DNA from: Paracoccaceae bacterium
GTDB taxonomy: Bacteria > Pseudomonadota > Alphaproteobacteria > Rhodobacterales > Rhodobacteraceae
Length of the DNA: 34,902 bases
Assembly (NCBI GenBank): GCA_002708925.1
Contig: PAPN01000045.1
Location: forward strand, 1-34,902
Direction of reading: 5' to 3'
Positions 23,706 through 31,470 of this stretch are shown in pieces. Positions within the stretch are counted from its first letter, which is position 1; each line of letters starts with the position of its first letter. Position numbers and translations under genes: made by a program. Under the pieces are notes generated by a model. It worked only from the letters and a program-made list of their open reading frames with translations. It searched no databases and had not been told where the DNA came from.

Positions 23706-26231
23706 GTGAGTGTTTCATTCGTTTCATATGGTATCGACGTGGTCAGCGACCCCGCTTTGGTCTTGCAGCCTGGGGGGGGCAATGACGGGGCAGGCCAGAT
23801 CACGCTGACCGGCGGCAGTCAGCTGTTCGATGACGGCAAGATCGTCGAATTTTTCGTCAGCGAAGTCTCGGCCGACGGTGAGATTATGCCCGGCGCTCAG
23901 ATCACCGGGATCAAGGTTTACGCCAATCTGGCCGAGTATCAGGCGGGCACGGTTCTGTATGATTACAGCCCGACCACGCCGGGGGAATATGCGCCGACGC
24001 AGGCCGATCTTGAAGGGATGGGCGACACCTACCTGCGGTTCGACGCCAGCGTTCTGGTCTCGGGGGATGCGGGGGCGCCGGTGCTGGGGGACATGTTCGT
24101 CGCACCGGGGGCAGACGCGAATGACGCTTATGGCAGCCTGACGCTGGACAGGGACACGGATGTGGACCTGGACGGGGATGGCATGATTCAGGGCGGTACG
24201 ACGGAAGAGGGCAACACCTGGTTCAACATCAATCTGCCGGACCATGTGTATGGGCCGATGCCGGATCATATCGTGTCCGGCACCGGCGGCGATGACTGGA
24301 TCGACACGTTTTATACAGACGATCCGCAGGGCGATCTGATTGACGCGGGCGATGCGCCGGACCTGTCGGATGACGATCACGTTCAGGCCGGGGACGGCAA
24401 TGACACGGTGCTGGCCGGGCTGGGCGATGATCTGGTCGAAGGCGGCGCGGGCCATGACCAGCTGGAGGGCGGCGAGGGGAACGACACGCTCTATGGCAAT
24501 GCGGGTAACGACCGCATGTATGGCAATGACGGCGATGATGTCGGCTATGGCGGCGCGGGCAATGACACGTTCGAAGGCAACTATGGCAGCGATTATTTCG
24601 AGGGCGGCGCGGGCGACGATTCCATCCTGGGGGATGTGGGCGATGACACGCTGATTGGCGGCGCGGGCAATGACTGGCTGCGCGGCAGCGTCGGCAATGA
24701 TTCAATGTCGGGCGGCACTGGGGATGATTACATCTGGTCGGGGTTTCAGGACGATACGATCTCGCTTGAGGATAATTTCGGCAATGACACTATCGAGATG
24801 GAGGACATCGACGAAACCACCGGCGATGTGCTGGACGCCAGCGCCGTGACCTCGGATCTGACGGTGGATCTGCGCGCGGCCTCGGCCGGGGTGGGCACGC
24901 TGTCGGATGGGGTGTCCACTGCGCATTTCGAAGGGGTCGAGCATCTGATCCTGGGCTCGGGCGATCATACGATCGTGCTGGGGCAGACCTCGGGGGTTGA
25001 TGTGTTGCAGGGGTTCACGGCCCCTACGGATAATGGTGACGGAACCTTCACCGGCCATGACGTGCTGGACCTGACCGATATGATCAATGACGATGGCGAT
25101 CTGATTGATACCGCCGATGTCACCGTATCGGATGACGGTGCGGGCAATGCGGTGCTGTCGTTTCCAGGCGGCGAGGGGCTGACGCTGATCGGCATTGCGC
25201 CCTCGGCTTTGGGCAGTCCTGCGGCTCTGCACGCGATTGGCATTCCGCTGGCCCCGGTCAATTCCGATGGGGTGGTTGAGGGCACCAGCGGCGGCGACCT
25301 GATCGACGACAGCTATGCCGGCGATCCCGACGGCGATGTGGTGGATGGCGCGGACGGCGATGATGACCTGATCGAGGCGGGCGCGGGCGATGACACGATC
25401 GACGGCGGCGCGGGCAATGACACGATGCGTGGCGGCGGCGGGGATGACACCTTTACCATGGGCGCGCAGGGCGGCACCTCCAACACGATTGACGGGGGCG
25501 AGGACGGCGAAACCCTGGGCGATACGCTTAATATCATCGGGCCGGCGACGATCACCTATGATCCGCTGAATGCAGAGAATGGCACGGTCGAATGGCGCGA
25601 CGGCACCACGCTGAGCTTTGAAAACATTGAAAATGTGAACTATGTGCCCTGCTTTACCCCCACCGCGCTGATCAAGACCGCGCGCGGCGAAAAGCCGGCG
25701 GGGCTGTTGCAGCCGGGGGATCTGATCCTGACGCGTGACAATGGGATGCAGCCGATCACCTGGATTGGCGCGCGCGCGCTGTCCCGGCGGGGATTGTCGC
25801 GGGCTCCGGATTTGCGGCCCGTTCTGATCCGCAAGGGGGCTCTGGGCGGGCAACAGCCTGAACGGGATCTGATGGTCTCGCCTCAGCACCGGATGCTGGT
25901 TAGCTCGCGTCAGGCGGCACTGTGGTTCGGCGAGCCCGAGCTGTTCGTGCCCGCCATTGCGCTGACGTGCCTGCCGGGGGTCAAACAGGTGCGCGCGCCG
26001 GGCGTCACCTATGTGCATTTCATGATGGAGCGTCACCAGGTGGTGATGGGCGATGGCGCCTGGAGCGAAAGCTTCCAGCCCGGTGACAGAACGCTGGCGG
26101 GGATGGACCCGGCGCAACGGGCCGAACTGTTCACCCTGTTCCCCGAACTGGCCGATGAAAACCCGCTTGAGGCATATCCGGCGGCGCGCGTCACCCTGTC
26201 CTCGCGCGAGGCGCGGGTGTTGCTGGGTTAA
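23706..26231 (+). CDS. RTX-repeat protein with C-terminal Hint domain (second of pair)
   Basis: An 841-residue homologue of the preceding protein. It has an N-terminal beta-rich domain (about 1-190), a long block of RTX repeats (about 225-360), a non-repeat section with FEGVEHLILGSGDHTIVLG (about 380-510), a short second RTX block (about 545-595) and a Hint_2 domain from Cys649. The Hint start reads CFTPTALIKTARGE, so the usual Gly-Thr after CFTP is replaced; block VSPQHRMLV is kept. No signal peptide is present. I chose the GTG at 23706 because GGAG lies 8 nt upstream; an ATG 50 codons earlier would add a Cys/His-rich leader that looks non-coding. Its stop overlaps the convergent gene's stop on TTAA. 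Confidence 0.85.
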   Translation: MSVSFVSYGIDVVSDPALVLQPGGGNDGAGQITLTGGSQLFDDGKIVEFFVSEVSADGEIMPGAQITGIKVYANLAEYQAGTVLYDYSPTTPGEYAPTQADLEGMGDTYLRFDASVLVSGDAGAPVLGDMFVAPGADANDAYGSLTLDRDTDVDLDGDGMIQGGTTEEGNTWFNINLPDHVYGPMPDHIVSGTGGDDWIDTFYTDDPQGDLIDAGDAPDLSDDDHVQAGDGNDTVLAGLGDDLVEGGAGHDQLEGGEGNDTLYGNAGNDRMYGNDGDDVGYGGAGNDTFEGNYGSDYFEGGAGDDSILGDVGDDTLIGGAGNDWLRGSVGNDSMSGGTGDDYIWSGFQDDTISLEDNFGNDTIEMEDIDETTGDVLDASAVTSDLTVDLRAASAGVGTLSDGVSTAHFEGVEHLILGSGDHTIVLGQTSGVDVLQGFTAPTDNGDGTFTGHDVLDLTDMINDDGDLIDTADVTVSDDGAGNAVLSFPGGEGLTLIGIAPSALGSPAALHAIGIPLAPVNSDGVVEGTSGGDLIDDSYAGDPDGDVVDGADGDDDLIEAGAGDDTIDGGAGNDTMRGGGGDDTFTMGAQGGTSNTIDGGEDGETLGDTLNIIGPATITYDPLNAENGTVEWRDGTTLSFENIENVNYVPCFTPTALIKTARGEKPAGLLQPGDLILTRDNGMQPITWIGARALSRRGLSRAPDLRPVLIRKGALGGQQPERDLMVSPQHRMLVSSRQAALWFGEPELFVPAIALTCLPGVKQVRAPGVTYVHFMMERHQVVMGDGAWSESFQPGDRTLAGMDPAQRAELFTLFPELADENPLEAYPAARVTLSSREARVLLG

Positions 26232-26809
26232 CCCTGCTGCGCGCGCCAGGCGGCCCAGGCCTGGGGCGTGTCCAGATCGGTCAGCGCGTGTTCGGCCGGC
26301 AGGGGGACCAGGTGCAGCCGGTGGCGGTGGCGGACGATCACCTGCCGCGCGCCCTCATCCCCGCGCAGTTCCAGCAATTCGCGCAGCAAATCCTGCGGGA
26401 AGATAACCGGATGGCCCGCGCGCCCCGCAGCCGAGGCCCCGCGGGTGATGGCCCCTTCCTCATGCGCGCCCCAGACCGAGGCCAGATCCTGTTCGGTCAG
26501 CTCGGGCATATCGGCGGGCAGGATCATCACATCGCTGGCGGCGGGCAGCGCGCCGATCCCGGTGCGGATCGTGGCGCCCATGCCTTCGTGTGCCTCTGAC
26601 ACCCAGATCGCCTGCTCTGGCTGCACCAGCTGCGCGCGGGGATGACTGGGGCCGGGCAGGCAAACATACACCCGATCGGAAGCGGCCATGGCGCGTTGGG
26701 TTATGATTGCCAGCAGGGGGGTATTGTTGATTTTTTCCAGAAGCTTATCGCCCGAAGTTCCCATTCTGGATGAACTTCCGGCGGCCAGGATAAGCGTGGT
26801 GCGCTCCAT
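26228..26809 (-). CDS. MobA/MocA-like nucleotidyltransferase
   Basis: A 193-residue NTP transferase of the MobA-like superfamily. The N-terminal LILAAGSSSRMG-xx-GDKLLE motif binds the nucleotide; the middle has ILPADMPELTEQDL with the metal-binding Asp, and GHPVIFP follows near residue 133, as in MocA (CTP:molybdopterin cytidylyltransferase) and related proteins such as PucB/XdhC partners. The substrate is probably a molybdenum cofactor, but no Mo enzyme gene lies next to it. It starts 8 nt after the CorC-like gene and is probably cotranscribed with it. Four bases are shared with the convergent RTX-Hint gene. Confidence 0.75.
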   Translation of the reverse strand: MERTTLILAAGSSSRMGTSGDKLLEKINNTPLLAIITQRAMAASDRVYVCLPGPSHPRAQLVQPEQAIWVSEAHEGMGATIRTGIGALPAASDVMILPADMPELTEQDLASVWGAHEEGAITRGASAAGRAGHPVIFPQDLLRELLELRGDEGARQVIVRHRHRLHLVPLPAEHALTDLDTPQAWAAWRAQQG

Positions 26810-26817
26810 CCCCGGCC

Positions 26818-28128
26818 TCAGAGTTTGCGGATTTTCAGGCGGGTGACGCGGTTGCCATCGCGGCCGCGCACCTCGAAACGGAACCCATGGAAGCTGAACA
26901 CCTGCCCGACCTCGGGGATCATCTGCGCCTCGTGGATCACCAGGCCGGCGACGGTGTTGGCCTCATCATCGGGCAAGGCCCAATCGGCGGCGCGGTTCAG
27001 ATCGCGGATCGTCATGGCCCCGTCGATCAGCGACTGCCCGTCCTTGGTTTTCTGGATGGGGTGATCGGCGGCGGCATCGAATTCGTCGGTGATTTCGCCG
27101 ACGATCTCTTCCAGGATGTCCTCCAGCGTGATCAGCCCCTCAAGCGAGCCATATTCATCCACCACCAGCGCGAAATGCGTGTGCCGACGCAGGAACTGAC
27201 GCATCTGATCGTCCAGCGTGGTGGTGTCGGGCACAAAGTAGGGCGGCATGGCCACGTCCAGAATATTGAACCCTTTCAGGCCCTTGGCCTCGGGCCCGAA
27301 GGCCAGTTTGTGCATCGAGCGCAGCAGATCCTTGGCATGGACGACGCCCACGATATTGTCCGGATCGCCCTGAAATACCGGCAGGCGGGTGTGGCTGCTT
27401 TCCAGACATTGCGACAGGATGGCCTCGGGGGCGTCATCGGCGTTGATCATCTCGATGCCGCTGCGGTGGAGCATGATTTCCTCGACCGCGCGGTCCCCCA
27501 GATCCAGCGCGCCCAGGATGCGATCGCGATCTTCCTTTTCGACGATCCCTTCGGAATGGCCCAGATGCAGCGCGCCGGCGATTTCCTCGCGGACGGCCAG
27601 GATCTGGCTGTCCGGGTCGGTCTGCACGCCGAAAACCCGCAGCACCAGACGCACCAGCCAGCGCACGGCAGTCACCAGCGGGGCAAAAACCGTCACCACG
27701 ATCTGAATAGGACGCGAGACCCCGGCGGCGGCGCGCTCGGCATTGGTGATGGCATAGGTTTTGGGCAGGACTTCGGCAAAGATCAGCACCAGCAGCGTCA
27801 TGACCAGCGTCGCCAGCGCCACGCCGCTTTCACCGAACACGCGGGTGAAAAGCGCCGTCGCCAGAGAGGTGGCCAGAATATTCACCAGATTGTTGCCCAG
27901 CAGAACCGAGCCGATCAGCCGTTCGTTATCTTCGGTGATGTTCAGCGCCCGCTGCGCCCCGCGCGAGCCCTTATCGGCCTGCGCCCGCAGCTTCCCGCGC
28001 GAGGCCGCCGTCAGCGCGGTTTCCGACCCCGAGAAAAAGCCCGAAAGCACCAAAAGAAACAGGATCGACGCGGCGGTGATCCAGAATGCGCTGTCCAGAG
28101 CGGGGCCCAAAACGGGAGTGGTGTCCAT
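26818..28128 (-). CDS. CorC/HlyC-family (CNNM-type) membrane protein
   Basis: A 436-residue protein with the CNNM/CorB architecture. An N-terminal DUF21 domain with about four helices (residues 12-200) contains FFSGSETALTAASR, NERLIGSVLLGNNLVNI and FAEVLPKTYAI. Two CBS domains follow (about 215-345: IEMINADDAPEAIL, VDEYGSLEGLITLEDILEEIVGEI). A C-terminal CorC_HlyC domain (about 360-436) contains DGAMTIRDLN and ends with VTRLKIRKL. Relatives act in magnesium or cobalt export and Mg homeostasis; the older hemolysin name is historical. It lies 73 nt downstream of xerD in the same direction. Confidence 0.88.
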   Translation of the reverse strand: MDTTPVLGPALDSAFWITAASILFLLVLSGFFSGSETALTAASRGKLRAQADKGSRGAQRALNITEDNERLIGSVLLGNNLVNILATSLATALFTRVFGESGVALATLVMTLLVLIFAEVLPKTYAITNAERAAAGVSRPIQIVVTVFAPLVTAVRWLVRLVLRVFGVQTDPDSQILAVREEIAGALHLGHSEGIVEKEDRDRILGALDLGDRAVEEIMLHRSGIEMINADDAPEAILSQCLESSHTRLPVFQGDPDNIVGVVHAKDLLRSMHKLAFGPEAKGLKGFNILDVAMPPYFVPDTTTLDDQMRQFLRRHTHFALVVDEYGSLEGLITLEDILEEIVGEITDEFDAAADHPIQKTKDGQSLIDGAMTIRDLNRAADWALPDDEANTVAGLVIHEAQMIPEVGQVFSFHGFRFEVRGRDGNRVTRLKIRKL

Positions 28129-28201
28129 GGTGATCCCTTATCAATCCATCGGCCAGAAACTTGCTAGGGTTATGGGGATCAAATCGGGCGTGATCAAGAG
28201 A

Positions 28202-29140
28202 TCAGCCGCGATTGTCGCCCTTTGCCAGCGGGTGGTGCGTCAGAACCAGTTCTTTCAGGCGCTCATCCAGAACATGGGTGTAGATTTCCGTGGTCGAGAC
28301 ATCCGCATGACCCAGCAGGGTCTGAATCGCGCGCAGATCGGCCCCGTTGGCCAGCAAATGCGTGGCAAAGGCGTGGCGCAGGGTGTGGGGCGTCACATGC
28401 GCGGGGGGCACACCAGCGGCCACAGAGATTTCCTTGATCAGCGCAAAGAAGCGATGCCGGGTCAGGTGGCCTGCCTTGCCGCGTCCGGGGAACAGGTATT
28501 TCGAGGGCGGCTTGCCCTGCGCCTTCTGTTCTGCGGTTTCCTGCGCCAGCGCCTCGCGCCAGTCGGCCAGCGCCGCGCGGGCCGGCGGGGACAGCGGCAC
28601 CATGCGTTCCTTGCCGCCCTTGCCCAGGATCAGCAGCATCCGCGGATCGCCATGCGTGGCTGCCAGCGGCAGCGAGACCAGCTCGCTCACCCGCATCCCG
28701 GTGGCATAGAGCAGCTCCATCAGGCAGGTGTTGCGCTGCCGGTCCGATGGGGACCGGCCGGTGCTGCGCGCCGCTTGCAGCAGGCGTTCGACATCCTCGA
28801 TGCTTAGGACTTTGGGCAGTTTTTTGCTGCGCCCCGGCCCTTTGATCTGAATGGCGGGATTGTCGGTGCGCCAGCCTTCCTCGAAGGCAAAGCGGAACAG
28901 CTGTTTGATCGCGGACAGGCGGCGGGCGCGCGTGGATTGCGCCAGCCCCTGCGCATCGCAGAACACCAGATAGGATTCCACATCCGCGCGGGTCAGATCC
29001 GCCAGATCATGGCCCTGCCGGTCACACCAGTCGGCGAAATCCTTCAGATCCCGCCCATAGGCCAGCAGCGTGTTCGTTGCCGCGCCCAGCTCGGCGGCCT
29101 GGGCTTCCAGAAAGGTCGAGATCCAGCGATGCGCGTTCAT
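28202..29140 (-). CDS. xerD: Tyrosine recombinase XerD
   Basis: A 312-residue site-specific recombinase that, with XerC, resolves chromosome dimers at dif under FtsK control. The N-terminal core-binding domain (about 1-90) has the SAM-like fold with NTLLAYGRDLKDFADWC. The catalytic domain shows the full active-site set: Arg in ATGMRVSEL, Lys in LGKGGKERMV, His-x-x-Arg in HTLRHAFATHLL, His in LLGHADVSTT and the nucleophile Tyr in EIYTHV. Length and the SKKLPKVLS segment fit XerD rather than a phage integrase, and the neighbours are housekeeping genes. It follows the secreted protein gene by 2 nt, so they are cotranscribed. Confidence 0.9.
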   Translation of the reverse strand: MNAHRWISTFLEAQAAELGAATNTLLAYGRDLKDFADWCDRQGHDLADLTRADVESYLVFCDAQGLAQSTRARRLSAIKQLFRFAFEEGWRTDNPAIQIKGPGRSKKLPKVLSIEDVERLLQAARSTGRSPSDRQRNTCLMELLYATGMRVSELVSLPLAATHGDPRMLLILGKGGKERMVPLSPPARAALADWREALAQETAEQKAQGKPPSKYLFPGRGKAGHLTRHRFFALIKEISVAAGVPPAHVTPHTLRHAFATHLLANGADLRAIQTLLGHADVSTTEIYTHVLDERLKELVLTHHPLAKGDNRG

Positions 29141-29142
29141 GA

Positions 29143-30657
29143 TCAGGGCCGCCTTTGCAGCAAGAGCGCCTGGAGCGCGGCCTGACGGGCGGTATCCTCC
29201 AGCCCCAGTTTGCGCAACGCGGCCAGCGCGGTGACCAGGTCTTTGGTTTCGCCGCGCATCGCGCTGGCATAAAGCTGCATGGCCTGCAAGATTGCCTCGC
29301 CCACGCGGGCCTGTTGCAGGGCGGCGGTCAGATCCATCGGCAGGTTGGGCGATTGAAACCCGCTGACAATCGCGCGCTCCAGCGGGGTGCGGGCTTCGGC
29401 GGGGCGCGGTGTTCCCAGCGCCAGAGTGGTGACGAAGGCCCTCTCGGGGGTCTGTGCGCCCTTGCTGCGGGCGATTTTTTCGTAATCGGGGGACAGCATG
29501 GCGATGTCATAGGCCAGGCGCGCGGCCTCGCCGGTCAGGGGCAGGTGGGCCAGCTGTTCGGCATAGGCGCGGGCAAAGGGCACCTCAAGCCGGGCCGCCT
29601 GCATCGCGCGCCAGGCAGGGGTCAACGCCCGCGCAACAGACCCCGGATCGGTGGATTGCAGCGCGGTGTCAAAGCGCTGGACGGCCTCGACCCGGTCCCA
29701 GATCCCGCCCGAGGCCGCCGGCAGACGTTCGGAATAGATGCCCAGCAGGCGATTGACGGGCAGGGCGGCCGTCTGCGCCAGGCGCTCGGCGGCCTCGATC
29801 CGGGCCTTCCAGCCCGCGGTGTTGCGCAGATCGGCGACCGCAAAGGCGCGCGGCAGAGGCGCGGTGGGCAGCGGCTCGCCCAGGGCCTCCCACAGGCGGA
29901 ATACCAGCGGAGAGGGGCGCACGGGAGGCAGCGGCAGGGGCTCGTCCTCAAAGGCCTCGGGGTCCAGAAAATGATGCAGCAGGGCCTCTTCCTGGGTGGA
30001 CAGAACCCCCAGCGCCTGCGCGGTGTTCAGCGTCAGCGCCGCCGCGCGCCAGTCGCCCATCCGCGCGGTGCAGAAAATCCGCGCCGCCCAGGAAGGCGCC
30101 AGCCCCGGCGCATCCACCAGCTTGGCGCAGGCGGTGTCCTCGTCCCCGGTCAGCAGCGTGGCATCGAACCAGCGCGCAAACAAAGGCCGGGTGACGGGCC
30201 CGGCCCGTTGCAGCAGAGCCTGCGCGGGCTCGACCGCACCCAGCCCCATCAGCATGTCCAGCCGCAGCGACAGAAATGTGCCATCGGCGCCCGATCGGGC
30301 GGGGGGCTCGGCCTCGGCCAGCAGCAGCGTGTAGAACAAAGATTGCATCGCGGGCAGATCGGCCAGTTTCTGCGCCTTCATCAGGGCGGCGATCCGCTCG
30401 GTCTGGCTGAACTGCCACAGGCTGGTGGGCAGCCCGGTCACAGACACCGGCAGCAGCCCGACAGAATCGCGGGCCGGCTCTCCCAAGGGGGTGACCTTGA
30501 CATCCGGCGTGCTGACGCCGCCGGTCACGGGGGGCTCGTCCCGCGCAATGGGCTGGATCACCGGAACCGGATCGTTCAGCCAGTCAATCGCCGACAGGGG
30601 CGGCTGGGCCAGCGCCATCGTGGGGCAGAGAAAAACCGCCAGCCACCTAGCTTGCAT
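29143..30657 (-). CDS. Secreted protein of unknown function, upstream of xerD
   Basis: A 504-residue protein I cannot assign to a named family. It begins with a signal peptide (MQARWLAVFLCPTMALA, cleavage before QPP), so it is periplasmic or exported. The mature part is Ala/Leu/Arg-rich and almost entirely helical, with repeated helix-turn-helix units of 30-40 residues that suggest a TPR-like or solenoid fold. There are no catalytic motifs that I can recognise and only two cysteines in the mature chain (DTACAKL and RIFCTARMG). It overlaps the 49-residue membrane protein gene by 11 nt and precedes xerD by 2 nt. The order small protein, this gene, xerD, divergent from aroKB, appears to be conserved in Rhodobacteraceae from memory. 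Confidence 0.75.
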   Translation of the reverse strand: MQARWLAVFLCPTMALAQPPLSAIDWLNDPVPVIQPIARDEPPVTGGVSTPDVKVTPLGEPARDSVGLLPVSVTGLPTSLWQFSQTERIAALMKAQKLADLPAMQSLFYTLLLAEAEPPARSGADGTFLSLRLDMLMGLGAVEPAQALLQRAGPVTRPLFARWFDATLLTGDEDTACAKLVDAPGLAPSWAARIFCTARMGDWRAAALTLNTAQALGVLSTQEEALLHHFLDPEAFEDEPLPLPPVRPSPLVFRLWEALGEPLPTAPLPRAFAVADLRNTAGWKARIEAAERLAQTAALPVNRLLGIYSERLPAASGGIWDRVEAVQRFDTALQSTDPGSVARALTPAWRAMQAARLEVPFARAYAEQLAHLPLTGEAARLAYDIAMLSPDYEKIARSKGAQTPERAFVTTLALGTPRPAEARTPLERAIVSGFQSPNLPMDLTAALQQARVGEAILQAMQLYASAMRGETKDLVTALAALRKLGLEDTARQAALQALLLQRRP

Positions 30658-30796
30658 CCAATGTCACCTTTTCACGCACCTCAACCTGATCGGGCGAAAA
30701 ATCCGCACCCAGAAACGGCCCCACATAAGCATAGCCCGTCAGCCCGATAACCCCAAGGATAGCCAGAATGAACAACCATTTGATGAGACGCCCCAT
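30647..30796 (-). CDS. Small (49-residue) single-span membrane protein
   Basis: A short gene starting at the ATG at 30796. Its product has a basic start (MGRLIKW), one hydrophobic helix (LFILAILGVIGLTGYAYVG) and an acidic/basic 20-residue tail (FSPDQVEVREKVTLDAS). The N-in, C-out topology predicted by the positive-inside rule puts the tail in the periplasm. The last 11 nt overlap the start of the secreted protein gene in another frame, so translation is probably coupled. No strong ribosome site is visible, but codon use and the reading frame are gene-like. The function is unknown; it may work with the secreted helical protein. Confidence 0.75.
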   Translation of the reverse strand: MGRLIKWLFILAILGVIGLTGYAYVGPFLGADFSPDQVEVREKVTLDAS

Positions 30797-30921
30797 TGAT
30801 CTGCCCGTTTGATTTTGTGTGTGTGCATTTTCCTGAACTTATAACTGGCCTTTTGCCCAAGATCACGTCATTCATCCGTGAAGATTGAAAAACGGCGCAA
30901 GATAGCCGAAAAGGCGCAGCC

Positions 30922-31470
30922 ATGAGTTGGAAACTGAAGAAAACAGTCGCCCTGGTGGGCATGATGGGCGCGGGTAAAACCGCTGTGGGCAAGGCTCTGG
31001 CGGCGCGGCTACAGGTGCCTTTTCTCGATTCGGATGCCGAGATCGAAAGCGCGGCCAACATGACCGTCGCCGAGATTTTCGCCCGCGATGGAGAGCCGTT
31101 CTTTCGTGAAAAGGAAAGCCAAGTGATCCAGCGCCTGCTGGAAAACGAACGCTGCATTCTGTCCACCGGCGGAGGCGCGTTCATGGCACCGCGCAATCAG
31201 GACATGATTTCACGGCAGGGGGTCTCGGTCTGGCTGAATGCCGATCTGGATCTGCTGTGGAATCGTGTCCGGCATAAGGATACGCGCCCGCTGCTGCGCA
31301 CTGAAAACCCCTATGAAACGCTGCGCGGGATTTACCAGGCGCGCACGCCGGTCTATGCGAATGCGGATCTGGCCATATCGGTACAGCCCAAATTCTCGAT
31401 CGAGGAAACCGCCAGCCTGGTGATTGACGCGCTGCTGACGCGCCCGGATGTATTAGAGGAAATTTCATAA
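30922..31470 (+). CDS. aroK: Shikimate kinase
   Basis: A 182-residue cytoplasmic kinase that phosphorylates shikimate with ATP in the aromatic amino acid pathway. The Walker A loop is GMMGAGKTAVG (about residues 13-23). Shikimate-binding residues are in FLDSDAEIE (Asp) and FREKE (Arg), the Gly-rich STGGGAF carries the second motif, and the lid includes RPLLRTENP. It shares one nucleotide with aroB (TAATG), the standard aroKB operon. It is divergent from the xerD operon; the 125-nt gap at 30797-30921 must hold both promoters, but none is clear by eye. Confidence 0.95.
   Translation: MSWKLKKTVALVGMMGAGKTAVGKALAARLQVPFLDSDAEIESAANMTVAEIFARDGEPFFREKESQVIQRLLENERCILSTGGGAFMAPRNQDMISRQGVSVWLNADLDLLWNRVRHKDTRPLLRTENPYETLRGIYQARTPVYANADLAISVQPKFSIEETASLVIDALLTRPDVLEEIS

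Noticed and set aside
24280..24730. Periodic DNA repeats resembling a CRISPR array
   Set aside because: The periodicity comes from codons of the RTX nonapeptides inside an open reading frame; there are no constant repeats with unique spacers.
21138..26117. Long leftward frames opposite the RTX-Hint genes
   Set aside because: They mirror Gly/Asp repeats and consist of Ile/Ala/Val-rich antisense sequence without any domain; the sense strand carries clear RTX and Hint motifs.
28202..29140. Tyrosine recombinase as sign of an integrated element
   Set aside because: Length, motifs and housekeeping neighbours fit XerD; no attachment-site duplication or phage gene is seen, and the tRNA-Leu at 1599 is intact and far away.
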